Source: Paragorgia papillata (lineage: Eukaryota; Cnidaria; Anthozoa; Scleralcyonacea; Coralliidae). From it: a stretch of DNA of 64,000 nucleotides. Below are positions 55,238 to 64,000 of this stretch, piece by piece. The first letter of the stretch is position 1, and each line of letters begins with the position of its first letter. The position numbers and the translations under genes were made by a program. The notes under the pieces were generated by a model, which saw nothing but the letters and a program-made list of their open reading frames with translations, made no database searches and was not told the origin of the DNA. The stretch is from contig JAWNZC010000232.1 in the NCBI GenBank assembly GCA_035771165.1, forward strand, positions 2,366,001 to 2,430,000, read 5' to 3'.

Positions 55238-55410
55238 ACGGACGACAGCAATGAATCTACTCGCGCATGCGCAGTAGATACAAAAACCCTCAAAGCACAG
55301 GAGAGACCAACTAAACTCTACTCACACGAGTCTCAAGCAGTCACCCATCCAAGAACTAACCCCGTCCAACCATGCCTAACTTTAGACTCGCCAACCGTGC
55401 TCCCATAATC
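55238..55410 (-). mobile_element. 5S-rRNA-derived SINE with expanded pentamer tail
   Basis: The minus strand reads GGCGAGTCTAAAGTTAGGCA, GGACGGGGTTAGTTCTTGGA, TGGGTGACTGCTTGAGACTC, matching the order of 5S internal promoter elements (box A-like AAAGTTAGGCA, box C GGATGGGTGAC). A body of about 80 bp follows and ends at the TTACA array. Confidence 0.65.
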
Positions 55411-56023
55411 CTCATAACAAATTAACTTTGTAGTATTATGTAAATAGTTAGCAGTTTTAATATTTATTATATGGCAGCAGCGCTGAGAGGTCCGAATACG
55501 GAAATCCTGTAATTTGATTGGTTCATAAGCGGTCGGATATTTCCCGTATCCGCCCGCTCAGAGCGGAATCTCCCGTACTGGACCGTAAGTTTTATAAACA
55601 AAATGGCAGTCAGGTATCGGCAACAAGATGGATTATAATTTCAGAACTAACTCATTGTTGAAATATATCGTGTAGGTATGTTGTTAGAAATTTTATAAGC
55701 TTTAATTTGATGTATAGTTCGAGTTTCCACGTTTTGTGAAAGTTTTTAAAATGTCCAAAACGTTCGTAACATTGTTCGTAATAACATTTACTTCTCACAA
55801 GTATTAGAATTCCAGATGATGTTTTATTCAAACTACTTAACGTACGATTTGGAGCAATATGTCAAACAAAAGCAATTGAAAATTACTATTTGGGGTAGAA
55901 AGTTCAGGATTCTAGCTCAACGGAAAGTACTTTAAAAATGGGAAAATGTCTGCCATTTTCGTTTAGTTGGCAAGAAAGATGGATCGAGTTTTCACAGAAC
56001 GTTCACAAGATTTATGGCCATAT
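55411..56023. other. No gene; hairpin-like patch at 55485-55590
   Basis: GGTCCGAATACGGAAATC and GGATATTTCCCGTATCCGCC then GAGCGGAATCTCCCGTACTGGACC give partial inverted matches, like other short hairpin elements here. No coding. Confidence 0.35.
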
Positions 56024-56190
56024 AATAAACTACTTATTGACCTCGCTTGTTCGGTCTGTACTAGTGAAATATCGGACCTCTGTCTTTTGCACAGACCTCA
56101 ACTCGCTGCGCTCGTCTCGGTCCGTACTAAAAAAGATCGGTCCGATATTTCACTAGTACAGACCTCACGCTCGGTCAATAAGTAGTTAGT
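56024..56190. mobile_element. 167-bp hairpin element
   Basis: AAACTACTTATTGACC..GGTCTGTACTAGTGAAATAT then CGGACC pairs with GGTCCG then ATATTTCACTAGTACAGACC..GGTCAATAAGTAGTT. Arms are about 55 bp and about 90% matched; the loop is about 45 bp. Confidence 0.75.
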
Positions 56191-56318
56191 ATTAACATGG
56201 AAAATAGTTAATTTATTTTAATGTTACGTATACGCACGGCTCTTTGAAAACCAGATGGTGTTGAATAGGCTACAGTGTCAAAATAACTTTAGTTAAAGAT
56301 TAAAGGAAAATAGCTTAC

Positions 56319-56642
56319 CCGATTCGTTACTACATATGACACCAGCATCGTCTTGGTGAATGCAATTGTGTGTTCCCCATCCTCTATGACTACACCCGGC
56401 TAAATACTGTTCACTTCCTGTACAATCAACCTCATCGAGCCATATTGTTCCATTACCATCAGGAACATCACGACGTTGAAGAGCTGCACTAACTCCGCGA
56501 TAGCCAAGTTGTTGACAAACCACGTAAGCATCGTTAAAGTCCCAGTTGTTCTCACAAACCGTTCCCCATTTTCCGTGGTAAAATATTTCAACACGTCCAA
56601 TACCAAAGTTCTTTAATGGTCCTTGCAATCTGGTGGTAATAC
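56319..56642 (-). CDS. SRCR-domain exon 3 of 3
   Basis: A 324-bp minus-strand exon between acceptor TTTTTTGTAG (ends 56643) and donor CGG|GTAAGC (GT at 56317-56318). One SRCR domain: GRVEIFYHGKWGTVCENNWD, DAYVVCQQLGYRG, RRDVPDGNGTIWLDEVDC, LAGCSHRGWG and DAGVICS. Six cysteines, lacking the first and fourth positions of eight-cysteine domains. Phase 1-1, like the other two. Confidence 0.92.
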
Positions 56643-56775
56643 CTACAAAAAATAGTTGTAAATTTAAAATGTATCTTTCTTATAACAAAATTTACTAAAA
56701 ATTATTTATTTATTGATTGATCGATTTTTTTACTATATCCGAAAGCAGAACACATAACAAAGTCTGACTTATATA

Positions 56776-57097
56776 CAGTGTGTATCAAAAAAATTCGAAC
56801 CCTTAGAAAATGAATTAGCATTCTTTTCAAACAAGGTATTGTAGTATAGTTTGAAAGCCCTAAGCACTTCGCTGAACCCACAGATGCGTAAAACACACGG
56901 TCTTATACACCTGGGAAATTAAGATAACTTGAAGTGTATGCATGGCGAAAGTATTTAAAAGCTTTTTCGCTTCGTTTAACTTATGTGCTGATTAATTTAT
57001 AACGCAGCGCTTTTAGGGTTTTAAACTACTACAATAGGTTGTTTGAAAAGAATGCTAATTCATTTTCTAAGGGTTCGAATTTTTTTGATACACACTG
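56776..57097. mobile_element. 322-bp Tc1/mariner-like MITE, TA duplication
   Basis: CAGTGTGTATCAAAAAAATT at 56776 opens a 59-bp perfect TIR (other copy ends at 57097), flanked by TA on both sides (56774-56775, 57098-57099). Similarity continues more loosely inward (TATTGTAGTA, CCCTAA). No ORF. Confidence 0.92.
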
Positions 57098-57337
57098 TAT
57101 AGTGGAACTAATTTATGCTATAGTCTCCCAAACAAGCTGAAAAACGCAAAAACCTTGAATTCTTTCAACGTTCTTCTCACTGCAACTACCTTGCGGTATT
57201 TTCATTTTTACTTATATATGTAAATATACTATTATTACATATTAATATTTTGTATGGTATATTCTTCACGGCTCTATTAACAAAAGGTGCGCATAGCGTA
57301 CATGTATCTGCGCCGAATCCGATAAAAGATAATTAGC

Positions 57338-57488
57338 TTAATAGAGACTTTCCGAATTTGCTCCAATTCCTATAAAACAATAGCACAAATGAAATCGTAA
57401 TGCATTCACTTTTCCCCTTCATATTCAGCCTCGATTTCAAGACATTGTTCGCGCCCATTGAAGCAAATTCGAGAAGTGTCTATTAATC
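57338..57488. mobile_element. 150-bp inverted-repeat element
   Basis: TTAATAGAGACTTTCCGAAT then TTGCT (57338) pairs with AGCAAATTCGAGAAGTGTCT then ATTAA (ending 57488). About 25-bp imperfect TIRs. Non-coding. Confidence 0.6.
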
Positions 57489-57549
57489 CAGTTCAGTGAA
57501 CGTAATAAGCGAAAGAGATGACACGTCAATCCGTTGATAATACGTCATT

Positions 57550-57852
57550 TCCCAAAATTACGCGACCAGGTCGAAAATATTGCTGTCGACATGTGAGTTT
57601 TATGGCAATTCAAAATACTTCATCAATAAAACTTACTTTGTCATTGTATTTAACATTCCTATGGAGTACATTATAATATGGTTAAATAATTCACAATTTG
57701 GTCAGCATTAACGTCCTCATTTCATTGAATTCTAACTCATTTTTTATTGGTGTTATTGATAGCATTTTGTGACACCACATCGCTATAAAACTCGCATCAC
57801 GCCACGTGTATGCATGTCAGCTTCCAGCGTCGCGTAATTTTGAAAATGGGCG
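57550..57852. mobile_element. 300-bp inverted-repeat element
   Basis: CCCAAAATTACGCGAC (57551) pairs with GTCGCGTAATTTTGAAAA (57833), and GTGAGTTTTATGGC pairs with GCTATAAAACTCGCAT. Loosely palindromic throughout. No ORF. Confidence 0.6.
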
Positions 57853-58045
57853 TAAAAAAGAAAATATCGTGGGGCAGATCGTGGTTTATTAGAAACAACT
57901 TACAGAAACCTATTAAAATAGGCAGTCAATGACTACATGTGTGTACTTGCTAATAAACTTGATTGTATTGAAAATGTAAAAGAACACTACCGGTTAACTT
58001 GAGAGATATATACTTCTCATTCTTAAGACTTTAACAGGGAAAAGT

Positions 58046-58625
58046 ACACTCCACTCCACTCCACAACACTCCACTCCACTCCACTCCACTCCACAACCAC
58101 TCCACTCCACTCCACTCCACTCCACTCCACTCCACTCCACTCCACTCCACTCCACTCCACTCCACTCCACTCCACTCCACTCCACTCCACTCCACTCCAC
58201 TCCACTCCACTCCACTCCACTCCACTCCACTCCACTCCACTCCACTCCACTCCACTCCACTCCACTCCACTCCACTCCACTCCACTCCACTCCACTCCAC
58301 TTCACTCCACTCCACTCCACTCCACTCCACTCCACTCCACTCCACTCCACAACCATTTCACTCCACTCCACTCCACAACCACTTCACTCTCTCCACTCCA
58401 CTCCACTCCACAACCACTTCACTACACTACACTACACTACACTACACTACACTACACTACACTACACTACACTACACTGCACTGCACTACACTGCACTGC
58501 ACTGCACTGCACTGCACTGCACTGCACTGCACTGCACTGCACTGCACTGCACTGCACTGCACTGCACTGCACTGCACTACACTACACTACACTACACTAC
58601 ACTACACTACACTACACTACACTAA
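58046..58625. repeat. Pentamer blocks (CTCCA)n, (CTACA)n, (CTGCA)n, (CTACA)n
   Basis: CTCCA to about 58350 with CAACCATTTCA interruptions to 58420, then CTACA (58421-58476), CTGCA (58477-58576) and CTACA again to 58624. Blocks differ at one base and stay in register. Frames give EWSGV-repeat artefacts on the minus strand. Confidence 0.96.
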
Positions 58626-59408
58626 AAGAAACTCTACTTAACGAGGGTAGCTCAATTACAAAAGCTATTTCTAATTTCTCCTAGCGGATGGTGATAAATC
58701 AACTACATGTATCAACGTTCACTTTATACCAAGAATATTATTTTCTTAATGCAACATTAAACTATTAAATAAACGTCTTTCTAACGTCTGATGATTTTAC
58801 TCGTACATCGGAGACCCCTCGAAGGGTTAATAACGTTGATTCCTGACACATATGGCAAGTATCTATAAGCTAAATTTAAAAAATGTAGTTCAAATTTCTG
58901 GGATTGTTTGTCCCTTGAAGACGTCTTTATAAAGACGTGTTCGCCTGACTCGATAAATCGCACAATGCCTGTTTTTTCAACTTCTCAATGATCTTGTATA
59001 TCGCACAAAAGCTGCGGTTGATCACACTTGCAAGTTTACTATAAGTTATATAGCCAGAAAAGTCGGACATTGCGCCTGCGGCACAGCAGCGTTATCTCAT
59101 AAAAAAGAAACATTTACATCAAAATAAAATACAAGGGTTTACAAGGGTGATACTTTGCAAAGATGGTTTCTAATTCTAGGTCTCTTACTACTTATAATGA
59201 CACAACAAGATTTCATAGAAGTGATTATTAACTTGTTCCATTTGGTAGCTAGTTATGGCTAGTTGGCGCTCTATTATGCCTTGTAAATGTTCTCAAATAA
59301 AGCGCTGAGCGCGATACTTGATGGCATGAATCGAATAACTATTTTTAATTTGGAACGACGGAGTCTTGTGGTACAATCTTACCTATTTATAAATCAAGGT
59401 ATTTTTCG
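58626..59408. other. No gene seen
   Basis: AT-rich. A hairpin GAAGACGTCTTTATAAAGACGTGTTC at 58917-58942 (GACGTCTTTATAAAGACGT is self-complementary over about 16 bp). Nothing else. Confidence 0.35.
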
Positions 59409-59789
59409 TTAGAGCGATGCAAAGAAGTTGCTCCAAAATCCAGCAAAATATGTGTAGTTTGCAAACTTTTCGTGACCAAGGTTATTATGAGATTCAAATT
59501 GCAGTTTAAACGCATGTTCATTTTCAGTCAAACATACGACCAGAATAAGCAACACCATGGCCACATTTAATATCAAAATTGGTCTTTCAGAGCCTGTAAT
59601 TATTGAGGTCAGCCGCTTTATTTTGCGCCAGCTATAGGCCGGGAGACATTGGGCATGATTGAAAATTACCGGAAGCTCCAACGCTAGATTGCGGGAAGGG
59701 CCGCGCGTGAAATTGAAAATGGTAAATACAGTCCTAGAGACTACAAAACTCATCCATAATTTATAGAATGTTGCAAAATTTGGAAACAA
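59409..59789 (-). other. 126-codon open frame, unrecognised
   Basis: One uninterrupted frame from 59789 with a hydrophobic stretch (PILILNVAMVLLILVVCL, residues about 70-87) that could span a membrane. I see no family, no splice signals and no start context that argue for or against it. Confidence 0.2.
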
Positions 59790-59799
59790 TTTTTTGTAA

Positions 59800-59957
59800 G
59801 TATAGGTTAGTGACTGAAACGGAGGTCACTAACCGACTTAGTTTATTCATGACACAGACGATATTTGTCGTTATTTAACAAAAAAATGGTATTCTATACG
59901 TAGTTTTAAAGCGATATAGTAGGTCATTTAATATGCCAGGTCAGTAACCTATATATT
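59800..59957. repeat. Short inverted-repeat element
   Basis: TATAGGTTAGTGAC (59801) pairs with GGTCAGTAACCTATA (59939-59953). An internal hairpin GGTTAGTGAC/GTCACTAACC is at 59805-59834. AT-rich, non-coding. Confidence 0.5.
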
Positions 59958-61337
59958 AAGCGCGGCACATCAAAGAAAATTTATGCATGAATAGCCTAAA
60001 TCATAATAATGTTCAATGTGGCCCTGAGGAGGGTCAAATATATTTTACAATGGATGTCCATAATAAATATATTTTCTATAGATTCACCAGGCGGAAAGCG
60101 TATTCTTCGTAACGTAAAGTCGACAGAAGAGTTGGTATGACCCCGAGAAGGAATCACGAGATACATCATTTGTTCACATCATAAACTGTTTCTTAGCAGA
60201 GAGGTGTGCGGTGCTTTGAGAAAATTATGATAGAGTTGAAAACCACGTTGGTTTCCATAACAAATAGCTAGTTTCCGGCAAAAGCTTATTTTACGAAAAT
60301 AAGAAAATTTCTTAGAAAATAATGTGTTGCTCTTCGACTAGCTTCGTACAATTATGTGGCGGCGAAACATTACAAACACGGTCGGATAAAAAATACTTGT
60401 TTCCATCGTTCAAACTGACTGCTTGAACGTTAACGCAAAAAAAAACGGAGCTTTGATTGTCCCCGATTTAATTGTCGCGCGTTCGTTTGAGTTATACAAC
60501 AAGTTAAGACACACACACACACACACACACACACGCAACACGATAGCAATATATCTGCTGTGCAGAGACAAAAATTAATCTCTTTTTTTTTGTTGATTTA
60601 AGGGTTAGAGTAATTAAATAAAGTTCACCTTTTCTTACATTACTTCATTGGCTGATAGATCGATTGAGATATTGATCGATTGATCAATTAACGAATTTGT
60701 TATTTGATCGATTTATTGGTTGAACGATTAACTTGTTCTAATATAGGCTAATACTAAAATTAGTTTGTATTACTTTTAAATATCTTGGTAAAGTTGCAAT
60801 TTAAATAAGACCTGTTTTTCAAAAAAATGTCATAAACTAATAGTTGGAAATAGGCCATTGCAGCGTGTCTGTCTTTCTTCTTTAATTCTGAAAAAAACTT
60901 TTAATTTGTATTTAGAGATAAACAATTTAGTTTGTTTGCCGCGTTATATATTCAAGTTTTTGCATTTAAATTGTAGTGTTGCGCAGAGGACTCGACATAT
61001 AATAAAATATTCCTTTTGCTATACGTTTATAACTTTTACAGCAATGTCAACCTTTCAATTCTGTATCAGAAATGTAGTGGTAACCACAACCTTAAACTTT
61101 TAAAAACTATTGAAAAACAGAATTTCTAATGCCATAGAAAGTGCGGCGCATCTTACTTCAGCTTGTCAATTTTATTTTCGGAAATAGCTCAAACATTTGA
61201 GACAAGAAATAATCTTTGTTTACCTTTCTGATCAAAAAAATAAAATTTGTTGCTTAATGAATATACCAAGTACTCAATATATTGGGAATATTTTGTTCTC
61301 AAATTATATAATTTGTAAATAATGTTGTAACTGTGCA
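59958..61337. other. No gene; (CA)n at 60510-60534 and GATCGATT words
   Basis: A 12-unit CA dinucleotide run at 60510-60534. Repeated GATCGATT/GATTGATC words at 60655-60730. Otherwise unannotated AT-rich sequence. Confidence 0.45.
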
Positions 61338-61512
61338 GGGGCGGGGATTTAGCGTTAGTCAAATAAGTCATACGACTAAGGTATAAAAAAATTCGCTAGA
61401 AAAAATAATTATCGTATCGTTCTTCCCTCCGTCTCGAGATCGCCGAGATAATCGACTAGGTGAGACTGCCGACCGGCATGTTAACCCGTGCCGCGCGGTT
61501 TACTTCGTTCTT

Positions 61513-61823
61513 TCTCGACGGATTTGAGCCTATTGTATCAGCCGCTGTGATTGGTTGACTTTATAAATTAGTCTTCCTGTGATTGGTTTGCCGAGTGTTT
61601 GGCGGATGTATTTGTCTTTCTCGACGGATTTAGACCCGTTGTATCACCCTTTGTGATTGGCTTAATTTTTCAATAGCTCTTTATCAAGAGCACGGATTGA
61701 TTTAGCCGCGTTTTACTTTGTAGTTCTCGACTGATTTGTGGACTGATCTGTGATTGATTCTGATTAACTTGCGCTAGGCAGGTCGTGTCACAGTCACTAT
61801 AAGCGGATTCTTTCGTTTCGAAC
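61513..61823 (+). promoter_or_regulatory. Candidate promoter with duplicated CCAAT-box segment
   Basis: CTTTCTCGACGGATTT..TGTATCA..TGTGATTGG occurs at about 61510 and about 61617, each with an inverted CCAAT box (ATTGG at 61551, 61582 and 61650). No TATA box is obvious. It lies directly upstream of the ATG-plus-donor exon at 61824, so a regulatory role is an inference from position and motif. Confidence 0.4.
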
Positions 61824-61913
61824 ATGGCTTTGCCAAATACAAACGTGATAGATCTTGATGTATTCGCTTTGAAGGACAACGGCGAGAATGTGTTGCGAGA
61901 GATTTATAAAACG
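61824..61913 (+). CDS. Candidate first coding exon (30 codons), gene unidentified
   Basis: ATG at 61824 (context AACATGG) opens MALPNTNVIDLDVFALKDNG and ENVLREIYKT, ended by a near-consensus donor ACG|GTAAGTTT at 61914. The exon is phase 0. Amino-acid composition looks protein-like, and the following sequence in the same frame loses that character. The next exon is not visible in the remaining 2 kb, which is filled with MITEs and a LINE tail, so it may lie beyond the window. No family recognised. Confidence 0.45.
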
Positions 61914-62131
61914 GTAAGTTTAATACCGCCGTCGATTCAAGGGTCAACAGGCGAAGGATGCTTTTCGCAAAGGAGCATTTTACCAAAATTGGCAAGACGC
62001 TTCAAATTAATTTTGGCAATGAGATATACGTGGTAATATTCGCCGACAATGACAAGAAACCTCGTGCTGCTCTCAGATAAGCAGATTTTTCTCCCTTAAA
62101 TATTTTCTAGTTTCTTTAAGTTCGTTCGACG

Positions 62132-62301
62132 TATAGAGCGTTTTTACTCACGTGATCGGTGGCCCCATTGGGGTGGTGAAACAATACGAAATATTTGAAT
62201 AAGAAAGACCTAATTCCCATGCCGTACACCAATATGGCCGCCATTTCATTGTTTTGGTACACTAATATGGCCGCCGTGACGTGACGTGAAAACGCTCTAT
62301 A
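62132..62301. mobile_element. 170-bp MITE
   Basis: TATAGAGCGTTTTTACTCAC pairs with GTGACGTGAAAACGCTCTAT then A. AATATGGCCGCC occurs twice inside. TA at both edges may be the target duplication. Confidence 0.75.
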
Positions 62302-62415
62302 AAGACATATAAATTCTACACGGAATTTTAATAATACGACAATAACAAACTTCGCCACTATTGAGACCACATGGCATGTCTTCAATCATGTTATTTTATG
62401 TGAGAGACCATAGTT

Positions 62416-62709
62416 AGGGCCTGTTTTCAAGGTAGGGTTACCCCTAGCCTGGGTCAAAGTTAGTGGGTCAACTATATTAGATGTGGTTACCAAGCACTAA
62501 TGACAAGAAGCCTGGAACAAGTAAAACGTTGTCCTGGGTAGGCGAGTTTTCCCTACCAAATGCATTTACAAGGACAAAACATAACCCAGCTACTGGGGTA
62601 ACCCTATTGTGGTGATCTAGTGTCCTTGTAAATACAACAAACAAACAACAAAAACCCAGGAAATGTAACCCAGTGGCTAGGGTAATACCTCCTTGTAAAA
62701 AAGCCCTTA
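62416..62709. mobile_element. 294-bp MITE
   Basis: AGGGCCTGTTTTCAAGGTAG then GGTTACCCCTA pairs with GCTAGGGTAATACCTCCTTG then TAAAAAAGCCCTTA. GGTAACCC/GGGTAACC and ACAAGGAC words recur inside. Non-coding. Confidence 0.7.
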
Positions 62710-63079
62710 ATATAGAGACTGAGTCAGGCCTACAACGTTTTTGAATTTGACACAGTATTTAAATGTTTTAGGTCTGAGGCATCTGGGAATTGCCTATACA
62801 GCTCTGTTTCGAACTCTGGCATAGAGTGAAATGGTCTAATCTGCAGTATGGTTATCATTTTCACATAAAATGAAGTCATGAATCTTATTAAATATTTGAA
62901 GTAGATGTATTGTATCTGTTGTTTATTTCTTGGTTAAAATAATTAAATGTGCTATTTTAATTACTGTAACATATAAATTGTAAAATTGTTTCTCAAATGA
63001 AATACAGAAATGATACAATTTGCATTTGGACAAAATAATTTTTGGAAATGATGGTACTTAGAAAATGCAAGTTGACATC
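62710..63079. other. No feature seen
   Basis: AT-rich spacer. Confidence 0.3.
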
Positions 63080-63195
63080 TGAGATTTCCCTCACTGTAGT
63101 GCCCTCCGAATGCCGAAAATAGCATTTCAGACGCAATTTAGAACCCAGATATTTTGGACTAATGTGACAAAAATCCTAGATCCGCCCCTGCTCTG
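63080..63195. mobile_element. hAT-type terminus (one end)
   Basis: Read inward from 63190 the minus strand begins CAGGGGCGGATCTAGGATTT, a typical hAT terminal word, followed by a subterminal AATGCTATTTTCGGCATTCG patch. A partly similar CAGGGGCGG is at 61338-61346 in the other orientation, but its flanks give no target duplication with this end. Confidence 0.5.
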
Positions 63196-63199
63196 ATGC

Positions 63200-63560
63200 T
63201 TTTTTTAATTTTATTTTTTTTTTAATAGTATTTACCCAGGAAGCCTACTCGCGCAAAGCGATTTTCAGTAGGATCCTGAAAATTAAAAAAACTAAAAACA
63301 TATTACTGTAAGTCAAGGTTGTATAAATTCACAAGCATTAAAATGTACGAAAACTATAAAAACTCTCTTTAAACTTTGTTTAACTTTAGCCTTAAAACAT
63401 GGTAGAGAGAGAGTTTCTCTTATAACAAAATCCAGATTGTTCCATTCAGTGAGAGCATGGAATTTAAATTTTTGCTTTCCGCATTTGGTGGCAGGCTGAG
63501 GGAGATGTAAGTCATTTTTGCGAGTCACTTTGCCTGCTTTGAAACACTTATTTGACATAC
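63200..63560 (-). pseudogene. LINE 3' end: RT tail plus 3' UTR
   Basis: 63558-63313 encodes a typical C-terminal tail: RKNDLHLPQPATKCGKQKF then HALTEWNNLDFVIR and LPCFKAKVKQSLK. The following 3' UTR (63310-63200) reads GGATCCTACTGAAAATCGCT and GCGCGAGTAGGCTTCCTGGG then TAAATACTATT, the form seen at CR1/L2-type 3' ends. 5' truncated at about 63560. Confidence 0.7.
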
Positions 63561-64000
63561 TTTATTTTCAAAACAACAACGCTGCCCGCTGTTAGGTTTA
63601 TATCTTAGTAAGAATTGTTTAGTTACCAATATAGTTGTTTGAAAACACAATAAAAGGTCGTAGAAAGTCGGTAGAAATAACCATGACCAATCTTACTACG
63701 TGATTTGACCATGTTAAATGAAAGAAGCAAACCAGAATATTAAACTTTTCGACAATGAACTTCCTCGAAATTTATTGTTCGGAAAATAAACCAGCAGTAA
63801 CATAATACTCTGTACCTAGTCCTCATATCAAATGCGCTTGCTGTGTCAAAGTAGGAGAGCAACCGTCCGGGGAGAGAACACAGGGCAAGACAGCTTTACT
63901 CTATTTTCACTGTTTTGAATGTGTTGACTATTGACATTTTACTGATTTTAGTTCTATTTTAGCCGCGCGAGGACTGAAGCCTAGGCCGCGCGAGGACTGA
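63561..64000. other. No gene seen
   Basis: Unannotated. The last 40 bp carry a 19-bp direct duplication (GCCGCGCGAGGACTGA at 63963 and 63985). Confidence 0.35.

Noticed and set aside
55320..55410. A 5S rRNA gene
   Set aside because: Only the internal-promoter part resembles 5S; the ends and full secondary structure are absent, and the unit continues into a SINE body.
61338..63190. A complete hAT element between the two CAGGGGCGG words
   Set aside because: The outer flanking 8-mers do not match and similarity stops after nine bases, so I kept only the right terminus.

Overview
The window is animal nuclear DNA. Three scavenger-receptor cysteine-rich (SRCR) exons have GT-AG splice sites, other exon-like blocks are split by short introns, and the rest is AT-rich DNA full of simple repeats and decayed eukaryotic transposons. 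There are no operons and no prokaryotic gene layout. The mix (SRCR genes, DIRS-like, RLE-type LINE, BEL and Ty3/gypsy elements, hAT, KDZ, 5S- and tRNA-derived SINEs, hairpin MITEs) fits a marine invertebrate. I favour a cnidarian, probably an anthozoan, with a sponge as the alternative; this is an inference from sequence style, not a database match.

Layout. 0.9-8.9 kb: pentanucleotide arrays alternating with four copies of an undescribed dispersed unit, a 240-bp tandem repeat (2.9-3.5 kb), and a DIRS-like tyrosine-recombinase retroelement on the minus strand (about 3.9-7.3 kb). 9.0-12.3 kb: a nearly intact minus-strand LINE-like element with reverse transcriptase and a restriction-like endonuclease. 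12.5-15.3 kb: trinucleotide/hexanucleotide microsatellite, inverted repeats, and a 95-bp tandem array. 15.6 kb: SRCR exon 1 of 3. 17.14-21.14 kb: a complete hAT element with terminal inverted repeats, a two-exon transposase and one frameshift, inserted into a degenerate GGACGT-rich repeat. 22.2-26.1 kb: hairpins, a MITE, and a plus-strand series of seven tiny exon-like segments, four of them on a 114-bp tandem period. 26.7-28.9 kb: an intron-containing KDZ-transposase remnant without its catalytic core. 28.9-30.1 kb: tRNA-derived SINE copies.

30.1-39.8 kb is a nest. A minus-strand BEL/Pao element is interrupted by a 2.84-kb palindrome and by a Ty3/gypsy element. The gypsy element is itself split by a 1.1-kb inverted-repeat transposon carrying a THAP-like segment. 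39.9-49.0 kb holds a perfect-TIR MITE, a LINE 3' fragment, a 3.5-kb DNA transposon with its own ORFs, a second LINE fragment and more inverted repeats. 49.3 and 56.3 kb carry SRCR exons 2 and 3. Between them are two 5S-rRNA-derived SINEs, one continuing into a 480-bp pentamer array, and a 1.63-kb element with 83-bp TIRs and a perfect target-site duplication. 56.8-64 kb: a Tc1/mariner-like MITE, further hairpin elements, CTCCA/CTACA/CTGCA arrays, a candidate promoter with first exon (61.5-61.9 kb), two MITEs, a hAT terminus and a LINE 3' end.

Host coding signal is sparse: three symmetric phase 1-1 SRCR exons on the minus strand (possibly one very long gene whose introns collected the transposons), one plus-strand first exon at 61.8 kb, and the mini-exon series at 25.3-26.1 kb. 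Nearly everything else is mobile or tandemly repeated. Several elements look young, because single one-base shifts are all that break otherwise complete reading frames.
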